Shown piece by piece: positions 7,883-15,448 of a DNA stretch of 64,000 nt. Origin of the DNA: DASUNP01 sp963728545 (GTDB lineage Bacteria > Acidobacteriota > Blastocatellia > UBA7656); NCBI GenBank assembly GCA_963728545.1, contig CAVSKO010000003.1, forward strand, positions 496,001 through 560,000, written 5' to 3'. The translations under genes were made by a program, and so were the position numbers. Each line of letters opens with the position of its first letter. Position 1 is the stretch's first letter. Below the pieces are notes generated by a model. That model was not told the origin of the DNA, searched no databases, and saw nothing but the letters and a program-made list of their open reading frames with translations.

Positions 7883-8980
7883 TTACCATGATAAGGCGAG
7901 GCCGACCTCTGATACATAAAACGCATGGTTTTGTGCATTCAAAACCGCAGCGTTTGGACGGAGTCTCGCCAGTCGTAGAGCGGCTAATTGAGGGTAACGT
8001 TCTACCCGCTTGTCTGCTCCGGCAAGGTGAGCTGCCTCATGGATATACACGAACACTTTATGATTATAACCCAATCTTAAGAAGCTTGGGCAAAGCCAGA
8101 TTCCGGGAGTGTCGAGATTTCGGCGCCAGCTCGCAACGAATGCGGCAGCTCTGCGACATTTAAAATGTTTTTTGACAGACGTACAAAACACAATTAGATT
8201 TTCTGAACGCAAAGCTGTCAGGGCGCCCGAGACGATCCATCGGGTCGTCTGCAACCGAGCCGCATCATATTTGCCAAACCACCTTCTCTCTGCGCTATCC
8301 GCGTCGTTCCAAAGTGAGATTCTGTCAGACATCGGAATCCTGGCTAACGCCTCAAGTCGTATTTGTGCCTCATTGAGGCAATGTATCGCCACTTTCCAGG
8401 TCTCAACGAGGTCTGGGTATGACAACCCGCAGTCCCCCAACGGCGAAGCAGGGTCTTTGGGTTTTGTAGGATCTTTCTTTTTGCGGGCTGGCCGACGAGG
8501 GTCTGTTTTAGGCGACAGTCTCTTACGCAGTAGCTTGATCTCAACGCGTCGGTTAAGAGTCCGCCCGGCTCTTGTATCATTGCTTGCCAGGGGTGTGTTA
8601 TCTCCCACAGTGAAACTCTTAAGCATCACCTGCGATGAAGCGACGCCCAACTCCGCAAGCCGCGCCGCCAAGGCTGATTTGACTCGGCTGGCTCGGCGAA
8701 AGGCGAGATCCTGTTTAGAGCCTGAACCGAAGGTGGCGGCATGACCGATGATGTTGACCGTGTAAATCGGTAATCTCGTCTTTTGGCTCCGCGCAATTAC
8801 TCCGGCAATATCATCTAGCTGCTTGCGGTGAAAAGCACGCGGTTCGTCTTTGTATGGCTCGAAACAAGATAGAATATACGGATCGGAAACGCATCCTGTT
8901 AGCTCCGCCGAAGTTTCGTATTCCGCCCAGGGTCCATATAAATACGTGTCTGCCTCCTGTTCGATGCGTATCTTGTACAT
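7883..8980 (-). CDS. OmpA-like domain fused to an M35 (aspzincin) metallopeptidase domain
   Basis: 365 residues. Residues 50-150 form an OmpA-like peptidoglycan-binding domain: VNIIGHAATFGSG, DLAFRRASRVKSALAARLAE, SNDTRAGRTLNRRVEIKL. A Pro/Lys/Arg-rich linker follows (155-180). Residues 185-360 match Lys-specific/deuterolysin-like M35 peptidases: AERRWFGKYD, IWLCPSFLRLG, the zinc motif HEAAH (314-318), a downstream Asp323, and LNAQNHAFYVSE. No signal peptide is obvious, so export by a specialised route, or action in the cytoplasm, is possible. The upstream 240 bp has no gene. It appears to be a single-gene cassette between the attC sites at 7434 and 9219. Confidence 0.7.
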   Translation of the reverse strand: MYKIRIEQEADTYLYGPWAEYETSAELTGCVSDPYILSCFEPYKDEPRAFHRKQLDDIAGVIARSQKTRLPIYTVNIIGHAATFGSGSKQDLAFRRASRVKSALAARLAELGVASSQVMLKSFTVGDNTPLASNDTRAGRTLNRRVEIKLLRKRLSPKTDPRRPARKKKDPTKPKDPASPLGDCGLSYPDLVETWKVAIHCLNEAQIRLEALARIPMSDRISLWNDADSAERRWFGKYDAARLQTTRWIVSGALTALRSENLIVFCTSVKKHFKCRRAAAFVASWRRNLDTPGIWLCPSFLRLGYNHKVFVYIHEAAHLAGADKRVERYPQLAALRLARLRPNAAVLNAQNHAFYVSEVGLALSW

Positions 8981-9218
8981 AAGTTGGGCTCTGCTTGCAG
9001 CTTCGGAGGTTTCCGCCCCTGTCTCGTAAATCTTGCGTCCTCAAGCGAGACATCGTATAGACCGGGAGTGTAAAAACCTTTCTACGTCGCCAGTCCGACC
9101 TGAATTAGCTCGCGAGTATACTTCCTCGTCGCAGCCCGATCAAGTCACACAAAAGAGGTACCTATTTCCTGGTAGCACAAAAGCGTTTCCCACACAGAGT
9201 CCGTCACTCTGAATACCC
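8981..9218. other. Gene-free leader of the OmpA-M35 cassette
   Basis: I see no coding frame with family similarity, no tRNA and no clear promoter in this interval. It lies between the start of the OmpA-M35 gene and the upstream attC. Confidence 0.4.
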
Positions 9219-9311
9219 GTCTAATGACAGAGGTCAGCGGGCCGCCGCCAAACACTCAAAGCAACCTTGTGAAATCCGCTTCGGCGGCTCCGCTGCACCG
9301 AATTGTTAGGC
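9219..9311 (-). repeat. attC site
   Basis: GTCTAAT (9219-9225) and GTTAGGC (9305-9311) bound 93 bp with paired arms around GGGCCGCCGCC / GGCGGCTCCG. It is the 3' attC of the two-gene TIR cassette. Confidence 0.8.
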
Positions 9312-9461
9312 ATCCTCCCACGGTGCAGATTACTTTACGGGCGTAAGGTCCGTTAATCTTTGCTCCAACCCATTCTTATTCCAGATTTATACAACAGAGC
9401 GCATCTTATTCGGCTCTGCCCACTCAATCCCCTACTATTGGCGAAGAGAGCAGAAACTCTT

Positions 9462-12400
9462 TCAGCCGGGAGTGCCGTCCAGAATACGGCGCAAAAGCTG
9501 CTCGATATACTTTACTTGCAGGCTAGATTGGTCGCGTATGCTGGCCTGAGTATACGCCTTCTCAAGGTATGGGGTTGCTTCTAAGTCACGGTTCGTCTCT
9601 ATAAGTGCGATCCCTAACGCGTAATTTCCGTTTTCGTGCGCCGGATCGAGGGCGACGACGGATCGAAAATATGTCAGGGCAGATTCCTGGTTTTCTCTTA
9701 TGAGCCTGTGGGTAGCCTCGAGGTGTGGGTAGTAGAGGGCAATTGCAAGCGCACAGTTGATCTGGCCCGCCTGATGGTAGGACTTGATGGCCGCTTCCAT
9801 AGGGCTTTCAAGTTGATATGATTCATTCAAATACCAATCGAGAAGGTCATCTACATTTACTAGCGAGAGATCTTTTGCAAAAAGAGCCGATAACGTTGGT
9901 CCGTCGGGTTGGATACCGGCAGCCTGCATCTCCGCTATGACGGCGCGGGCGGTTTCATAGTCCTGTACCTTGGCGATCAGCGTGGTGTAGGTGATGATGT
10001 TGGGGGAGATTCCGGCGGCCTGCATCTCCGCGATGACGGCGCGGGCGGTAGTGTCGTCATATACCTTGTCGAACAGTGTGGTGTAGGTGATGATGTCGGG
10101 TTGGATACCGGCGACCTGCATCTCCGCGATAATGGCGCGGGCGGTAGCATCGTCCTGCGCCCTTTCGACCATCTTGTTGTAGGTGCCGACGTTGGGTTGG
10201 ATACCGGCAGCCTGCATCTCCGCGATGACGGCGCGGGCGGTAGTGTCGTCCTGCGATTTGCCGACCAGCCTGTTGTAGGTGCCGACGTTGGGGGTGATAC
10301 CGGCGGCCTGCATCTCCGCTATGGCGGCGCGGGCGGTAATGTCGTCTCTCGCCTTGGCGACCAGCCTGTTGTAAATGTTGAGGTCGGGTTGGATACCGGC
10401 AGCCTGCATCTCCGCTATGACGGCGCGGGCGGTTTCATAGTCCTGTACCTTGGCGATCAGCGTGGTGTAGGTGATGATGTTGGGGGAGATTCCGGCGGCC
10501 TGCATCTCCGCGATGACGGTGCGGGCGGTTTCATAGTCCTGTGATTTGCCGACCAGCCTGTTGTAGGTGCCGACGCTGGGGGTGATACCGGCAGCCTGCA
10601 TCTCCGCGATGACGGCGCGGGCGGTAGCGTCGTCTCTCGCCTTGTCGAACAGCGCGTGGTAAGTAATGACGTCGGGGGTGAGTCCCACACTTCTAAGCAA
10701 CTCTACCGCAAGGCGCGCCAGTGGGAGTGTCGGGCATAGGTAAAGCAATTGGTTCCATATCGTGATTTCACGCTCTAGACCCAGAGGTTTGAGCTTGCGT
10801 ACTAATTTTACTAAGTCTTTCTCATTCTTTGGTGGGTTTGTGCGAAAGACCTCGCCGAAATTGTAGCTTGTGACCATTAACCCCAGCTTAAGCCTCTCCT
10901 CTTTAGCAAAATACTCGACGATAGTCTGTGCGATGTTTTTTTCTCCGTCAGGGGCGACGATATAGTCTAAGTAGGCGGTCTCGGTGAGCAGAGACTCCCC
11001 CTCCCGGCGTAGGAAACCTAGATGGAACTTGTCCTGAGACAGAAACTCGATAAGCGTTTCCCATTCCTCGCCACTGGAGTGCTGATAAAACAATTGCTCT
11101 TTGGCGAAGGCAATTCCCATGGAGGTGGTCGTCTGTCTTTTTTCCGCCTTGTGCCGTAGGTAGAAGCGAATATCTTCTTCCAAGAACAGGCCTCCAGCGC
11201 GATAGGCTTCCATAACGTAGAATACATGCAATGCCCGCATGATGTCCTTGGCGCGTTCCACGTCGAGTTTGAGCTTGTGCTCGCCGATGATTTTGTCCAT
11301 GTTGCGCCAGCGGTCGCCCATGGTTTCCAGATTAAGAAACAGGGAGCCTGGATGGTGGTCGAATTTGTCCGGCAGACTTGCACCGAAGTTGGCCCCGTAC
11401 CACGCTCTAAACTCCTTGTCCTCCTCGCCTTCTAGCCGGTGTATGGGAGATGATTCCAGCTTATCCCACAGGTGGTCGTCGAGGCCGAAACGATGGCGAA
11501 AATCGTAATAGGCCGGCCCGGTGCGGGTCGTGGCTGCGAGGATGACACCCGCGTCGGCGATGCGCTCCAAAAAACGGTTGATCTCGTTCGTACTGTAGCC
11601 CTGTTTAGCCAGATCGCGGAACCGGGTATCGATGTCATCTATCCAGACAATGCAGCAATCCGCTTCAGGGAAGGCAGGTGGAATGAGCGGCTGGTCCGTC
11701 CTGTCCGGGGTCTTGAACGGCCATACGGCGACGCTACGTCCGATCAACATAAGGCGCTTGATCGCTTCGAACACCGCGCGGGTCTTGCCCGCCAACGGAT
11801 GCCCCTCCACCAACACCCATTCGTTACGCTGCAAACGTTCGTCCAGTTTCCCATCAATCAGGCGAGGAAAATAGTGGTCTTTGCTGTTGCTGTCGCGATA
11901 GCGTTTCTCGTAGCTGAACGAGCCAAATATCGCCCTGGCAAAAGTCTCTTCGTCGCTTGTGTTAGTGACAAATTGTCCGGTATTAACCTGCGGGTTGGCA
12001 GTAAAAGTGGGGCGCGCCCTAATCGCCTGCTCGCGCAGGTATTCGTCGAAGCGGACGTTCATTTGACTGGCAAGGCGACTCAGGAAGCGATCCCTGACCG
12101 CATCCTTTTCTTTAGCATCTTTATAGCATTGCCGCATCTGATTCGGATTTGAGATGTTGGCTGGCGGCGGAACATACAATTCCGCCACCGTCGGCCAATA
12201 CACTTGGAAATGGCGCATTGTTTCCGGCAATGCTGCTAATCCGCCTTCCAATACACCGAAGACCACAGGAAAGAAAACCATTCCCTGCTCCTCATTACGA
12301 GCCAAGGTCTTTGGCCACTCCTTGTTGATGATGTATGAGGATTTAGCGAAAAGATCGGAAACCAGTAAAAGGCAGCAGTTGCACCCTCTCTCCAGTGCCT

Positions 12401-12626
12401 GGATGATAGTATTGTCCCATTCCTGTCCGACCAGGATTTCCTTGTCGTCCCATTTATCCCATTCACGGTCAGGTGTTTTCAGATATTCGTGCAGGGTGGT
12501 CCAGAAATCCTTGACCGTTGATTCGCCGTCGGCGTGGGCATAGGAGATGAACAGTTTGGGCTGAGTCACGGTATCCAAAAGCGGCAACCTTTCATTACGG
12601 CCGGCATTGCTGCATAATTCAGCCAA
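9462..12626 (-). CDS. TIR - STAND-like NTPase - PPR-like repeat protein, candidate RNA-sensing immune receptor
   Basis: 1054 residues. Residues 22-130 are a TIR domain: KLFISYAHADGEST, then YIINKEW with Glu103 at the NADase catalytic position. Residues 265-400 carry a P-loop NTPase: Walker A GHPLAGKT (275-282), Walker B CIVWIDDID, sensor-like VILAATTRTG. Residues 400-620 are helical. Residues 621-908 are nine 32-residue pentatricopeptide-like repeats, eight of them nearly identical. The C-terminus (975-1030) looks TPR-like. Family knowledge: TIR domains cleave NAD+ and STAND NTPases act as sensors. Inference: PPR repeats would recognise RNA. No signal peptide or membrane segment is seen. The start is uncertain (TTG at 12626 or GTG at 12569). 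It shares a cassette with the TIR gene upstream, 65 bp away. Confidence 0.85.
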   Translation of the reverse strand: MAELCSNAGRNERLPLLDTVTQPKLFISYAHADGESTVKDFWTTLHEYLKTPDREWDKWDDKEILVGQEWDNTIIQALERGCNCCLLLVSDLFAKSSYIINKEWPKTLARNEEQGMVFFPVVFGVLEGGLAALPETMRHFQVYWPTVAELYVPPPANISNPNQMRQCYKDAKEKDAVRDRFLSRLASQMNVRFDEYLREQAIRARPTFTANPQVNTGQFVTNTSDEETFARAIFGSFSYEKRYRDSNSKDHYFPRLIDGKLDERLQRNEWVLVEGHPLAGKTRAVFEAIKRLMLIGRSVAVWPFKTPDRTDQPLIPPAFPEADCCIVWIDDIDTRFRDLAKQGYSTNEINRFLERIADAGVILAATTRTGPAYYDFRHRFGLDDHLWDKLESSPIHRLEGEEDKEFRAWYGANFGASLPDKFDHHPGSLFLNLETMGDRWRNMDKIIGEHKLKLDVERAKDIMRALHVFYVMEAYRAGGLFLEEDIRFYLRHKAEKRQTTTSMGIAFAKEQLFYQHSSGEEWETLIEFLSQDKFHLGFLRREGESLLTETAYLDYIVAPDGEKNIAQTIVEYFAKEERLKLGLMVTSYNFGEVFRTNPPKNEKDLVKLVRKLKPLGLEREITIWNQLLYLCPTLPLARLAVELLRSVGLTPDVITYHALFDKARDDATARAVIAEMQAAGITPSVGTYNRLVGKSQDYETARTVIAEMQAAGISPNIITYTTLIAKVQDYETARAVIAEMQAAGIQPDLNIYNRLVAKARDDITARAAIAEMQAAGITPNVGTYNRLVGKSQDDTTARAVIAEMQAAGIQPNVGTYNKMVERAQDDATARAIIAEMQVAGIQPDIITYTTLFDKVYDDTTARAVIAEMQAAGISPNIITYTTLIAKVQDYETARAVIAEMQAAGIQPDGPTLSALFAKDLSLVNVDDLLDWYLNESYQLESPMEAAIKSYHQAGQINCALAIALYYPHLEATHRLIRENQESALTYFRSVVALDPAHENGNYALGIALIETNRDLEATPYLEKAYTQASIRDQSSLQVKYIEQLLRRILDGTPG
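9903..10670 (-). repeat. Eight tandem 96-bp coding repeats (PPR-like)
   Basis: Eight in-frame 96-bp units encode residues 653-908 of the TIR-NTPase protein. Units differ mainly at codons 2-5 and at the end of each repeat; most of the rest (encoding TARAVIAEMQAAGI) is nearly invariant. The homogeneity suggests recent unequal recombination or selection for repeat turnover. Confidence 0.95.
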
Positions 12627-12691
12627 AGGATATACTCATTTTAGTAACAAAACAAACACTGATTAGATTGCATTTCTACCGATGTGGTGGA

Positions 12692-13621
12692 TTATATAGA
12701 ACCATATATCGTGTAGGTCAGCGGGTTCTCCCTTTCGTCATACCCACTGATTTCCAACATAATCGGGCCGTTTTCACGGTTTGAAAAGACGAGCCCTCGA
12801 AAATCCTGAAACCCCAGCCAAACAAAATGCTTCATGGCGATTTGGCGTGCGGCATCTAATTCCATAGAGGTAGTAAACCCAAGTGGAAGCTGCTTGTTGC
12901 CCCAGTACTCAATCGAGTAGACAACGTCGCTCGGGTTGGCGGTATAGTCCTCACCCTCGTGTGCAATAATGATATAAGCAAATTGGAACTCCCATCGGTC
13001 CGCATCCTTTTTCTTCAATTTCCCCAACGCCTGAAGTTGCTTATTACTCAACAATCTGACAATGTCCCCTCGTGTGCTGAGTCCGGGGGTGATGCCGAAT
13101 ACCGGCGTTAGAGACTGTTTATCCGGAGTTTTGCGCGGGGACCGCCTCCGTTGCTTCTTCGCATTTAGTAGCGCCCTGTCCAGCCCGGCAAGTAATCGCT
13201 GAACATCAGCATTGAAGCTGGGGTGCCGTACCTCGATGGCATTAAATGTTGACAGCGCGGCCAACTCGGGAGGCAATTCAGCAGCCTGCATAAGCGTCGC
13301 GCCCCCAACAAGCACCGGAATAACCGCGATGCCACGAGCGATCGCTCCTACCACCTCCTGACGAACAAAATCCGACTCCTCGTCTATGCGCCGTTGCCCT
13401 TTGGGGGTCGGCCCAACCCAATTCGCGCCAATGACGGCGATAAGCACATCGCATGATTCGAGGGCTTGACTGAGGATTTCCGGAAATTTGTCTCCCGGCC
13501 CGATGGAATCAACATCCATAAAAACTTTCTTGGCTCCGAACTTTGCGGCAATGTGATCCCACAACCGGCCCGCATAGCCCTCTGAGTCTGCTCGCCGATA
13601 GCTTATAAAAATGCTGCCCAT
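12692..13621 (-). CDS. TIR-domain protein with unknown C-terminal domain
   Basis: 309 residues. Residues 1-140 are a bacterial TIR domain: IFISYRRADSEGYAGRL, KVFMDVDSIGPGDKFPEIL, VLIAVIGANWVG, then DFVRQEV with Glu89 at the catalytic position, and AVIPVLVGG. A basic linker (155-170) leads to a C-terminal domain (about 175-309). It contains GITPGLSTRGDIVRLL and SIEYWGNKQLPLGFTTSMEL and is not assigned to a family I know. It may be a ligand or partner domain. The start has a strong GGAGGTGATG site. It lies upstream of the larger TIR-NTPase-PPR gene in the same cassette, so it probably acts with it. Confidence 0.85.
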   Translation of the reverse strand: MGSIFISYRRADSEGYAGRLWDHIAAKFGAKKVFMDVDSIGPGDKFPEILSQALESCDVLIAVIGANWVGPTPKGQRRIDEESDFVRQEVVGAIARGIAVIPVLVGGATLMQAAELPPELAALSTFNAIEVRHPSFNADVQRLLAGLDRALLNAKKQRRRSPRKTPDKQSLTPVFGITPGLSTRGDIVRLLSNKQLQALGKLKKKDADRWEFQFAYIIIAHEGEDYTANPSDVVYSIEYWGNKQLPLGFTTSMELDAARQIAMKHFVWLGFQDFRGLVFSNRENGPIMLEISGYDERENPLTYTIYGSI

Positions 13622-13702
13622 CGATTACATCACCTCCGTCACGTGAATGGCTAGCCGTTCAGTGCGTAGCTCCGTTAGTTTTGTCTCCTTCCGAAAGTCG
13701 CA

Positions 13703-13794
13703 GCCTAACGACACGCATCAGCGGGGCCGCCTGCCGCACTGATAGCTTGACGAGAAACTCGCTTCGCGGCCTCCGCTGAATGCGTTTGTTAGGA
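13703..13794 (-). repeat. attC site
   Basis: GCCTAAC (13703-13709) and GTTAGGA (13788-13794) bound 92 bp with the consensus arms (CATCAGCGGGGCCGC / CTTCGCGGCCTCCGCTGAA). Confidence 0.9.
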
Positions 13795-13798
13795 GCGG

Positions 13799-14323
13799 TT
13801 ACTTCGAGCCGCCCTTTCTTCGCGGATCATCTGTGGCTTTTACATAGTTGACTTCGAATGGGCCTACTCCATATACCTGTATCACCGTCTCTCCTTTTGC
13901 CCACGCATAATGCCTCGTCTCCTTCGGCATCTTTGCAAATGCTCCTTCCCCTAGCTCTTGTGCTACTGCCTCATTGAAGGTCTCTCCTAATCCCACCATT
14001 AGCACTCCCTTAAGCACTACTACATTTTCATCTACCGGATGCCAATGCGGGGGAACCTTATATCCGTTTGGGAACTTTACCCTAATTGTGAATTGACCTC
14101 CTGCCTTCGACGGATCCCCATCTAGTACTGCCATTTGTGCACCTGGAGGTAAAGAAGGCGGCGCCGGTCCCCACTTCATCTGATCCGGGTTGAAGATTAT
14201 GTGAGAGGAATGGGCATGATCGTGCTGCGTTCCACTGATGCAGATTCCAGTGCTGGGACAGATGAAACTGAAGCAAGAAAAAGTCAACAGCAGAAAGAAC
14301 GTAGAAACGCGATGGACTTTCAT
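13799..14323 (-). CDS. Secreted cupin-domain protein
   Basis: 174 residues. A signal peptide (about 1-27) precedes a single cupin: TIRVKFPNGYKVPPHWHPVD with the metal-ligand HWH and downstream Glu, then GEGAFAKMPKETRHYAWAKG providing the second-motif His. It probably binds a divalent metal in the periplasm or outside the cell; the substrate is unknown. The AAGGAGATAC ribosome-binding site fixes the start at 14323. It is a single-gene cassette between the attC at 13703 and the collapsed attC at 14411. Confidence 0.85.
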   Translation of the reverse strand: MKVHRVSTFFLLLTFSCFSFICPSTGICISGTQHDHAHSSHIIFNPDQMKWGPAPPSLPPGAQMAVLDGDPSKAGGQFTIRVKFPNGYKVPPHWHPVDENVVVLKGVLMVGLGETFNEAVAQELGEGAFAKMPKETRHYAWAKGETVIQVYGVGPFEVNYVKATDDPRRKGGSK

Positions 14324-14410
14324 AAGTATCTCCTTTCGAGAAGAGTTTAGAGAAGGAGGATTGTATCAAAGTGGCCGCTATAAGCAATTCAACTTATCGC
14401 ATGCGTCAGC

Positions 14411-14441
14411 GCCTAACGCCGCGTATGCAGCGGCGTTAGAT
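14411..14441 (-). repeat. Collapsed 31-bp attC-like hairpin
   Basis: GCCTAAC (14411-14417) and GTTAGAT (14435-14441) are separated by only 17 bp. CTAACGCCGC pairs perfectly with GCGGCGTTAG around a 7-base loop. It sits at a normal cassette boundary, between gluconokinase and cupin. Confidence 0.7.
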
Positions 14442-14463
14442 TGCGTCGCTCACAGAGATCAAC

Positions 14464-14949
14464 TTAAATCTTCATTTCACTCCTAATCACCTTTACGATC
14501 TCTCTTGGACTCAGCTTCACATCTACAACAAGCGCTCCGTCTTGCGGCTCTTCTAACGCTTCAAATTGGCTCCTCAATAACTCCGGATTCATAAAATGTC
14601 CTTGCCGTTTCCTTAATCGCCTCTCGATCAATGCGTACTCCCCTTTCAGAAATACTAGCTTGATCTCTTCACCGAGTTCCAATCTCCGGCGGTAAGACTC
14701 TTTTAACGCTGAGCAAGCTAATACTGCGTCCTCTCCCTGACCTCTTAGCGTCTGGAGCAACTCACATAACTTCCCCAGCCACGGCTCTCGGTCTTCATCT
14801 GTCAGAGCAATCCCCCGCCTCATCTTCTCAATATTAGCGGAGGTATGAAACTGGTCGGCATCGTAGAACTTCCAGCCAAGCTTTGCTGCAAGACAGCGCC
14901 CGATCAAGCTTTTACCCGCCCCAGCGACTCCGAAGAGGATGATAATCAT
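14464..14949 (-). CDS. gntK: Gluconokinase
   Basis: 161 residues, the normal length for GntK-type gluconate kinases (gluconate + ATP to 6-phosphogluconate, EC 2.7.1.12). Features are the P-loop GVAGAGKS (7-14), FYDADQFHTSANIEKMRRGI with the substrate-binding acidic/His residues, DREPWLGKL, CSALKESYRR and GHFMNPELLRSQFEALEEP. It is cytoplasmic and feeds the pentose-phosphate or Entner-Doudoroff route. It is a stand-alone cassette gene with no gluconate transporter nearby. Confidence 0.9.
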   Translation of the reverse strand: MIIILFGVAGAGKSLIGRCLAAKLGWKFYDADQFHTSANIEKMRRGIALTDEDREPWLGKLCELLQTLRGQGEDAVLACSALKESYRRRLELGEEIKLVFLKGEYALIERRLRKRQGHFMNPELLRSQFEALEEPQDGALVVDVKLSPREIVKVIRSEMKI

Positions 14950-15012
14950 GTAACGATTCTATCACTGAGCGGATGTTGAATGAGCTTGATTTAGAAGCAT
15001 TATCCACAAGCA

Positions 15013-15105
15013 ATCTAACGTCTCGCATCAGTGGGCGCGGCGCATGGTATTGACTCTATCATACGAAACTCGCTCGCCATGCTCCGCTGCATGCGTTTGT
15101 TAGAC
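15013..15105 (-). repeat. attC site
   Basis: ATCTAAC (15013-15019) and GTTAGAC (15099-15105) bound 93 bp. It belongs to the subgroup with arms GTGGGCGCGGCGCATGG / CTCGCCATGCTCCGC, also seen at 27018. Confidence 0.9.
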
Positions 15106-15176
15106 GCAATTTTCTTCAAATGCTGCACCATTATTGGTAAATTGCCCGTATGGTCATAAATAAGCACCAACAAAGT

Positions 15177-15446
15177 TTAATGAGAAGTGCTTTGAAGCAC
15201 TTTCTTTAATCTATCACCTAATTGTCGGTTAACAGAAGGTCGTACGAAAAACGAATAATAGCCATATGGCAAAGATATCAATAGGAACAAAGGCAAGACT
15301 GTACGGTAATTACCGAGGAGGCCTTCCAGGTTATAGCCGTACTTTGCTAAAGTATCCATAAGCATAGCAAAAATGTAACCGTAGAACATCCAAGCTAATG
15401 GCCAAATACAAACTATAAACAAGAATCCGAAGATAAGCCGCGGCAT
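15177..15446 (-). CDS. Small membrane protein, partner of the membrane TIR-like protein
   Basis: 89 residues with two hydrophobic segments (about 4-30 and 47-68) and a basic C-terminus (RQLGDRLKKVL). It starts two bases after the stop codon of the 314-aa gene and has no ribosome-binding site of its own, so translation is probably coupled. No family is recognised. A role together with the upstream membrane TIR-like protein is inferred from the shared cassette. Confidence 0.6.
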   Translation of the reverse strand: MPRLIFGFLFIVCIWPLAWMFYGYIFAMLMDTLAKYGYNLEGLLGNYRTVLPLFLLISLPYGYYSFFVRPSVNRQLGDRLKKVLQSTSH

Positions 15447-15448
15447 CG

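Noticed and set aside
9909..10544. A plus-strand 211-codon frame rich in Gly/Asp repeats
   Set aside because: It is the antisense shadow of the 96-bp PPR-like repeats of the minus-strand gene; its repeats follow from that coding sequence.
9903..10670. Regular repeats that could suggest a CRISPR array
   Set aside because: The 96-bp units are contiguous, coding and in frame, with no spacer/repeat alternation.
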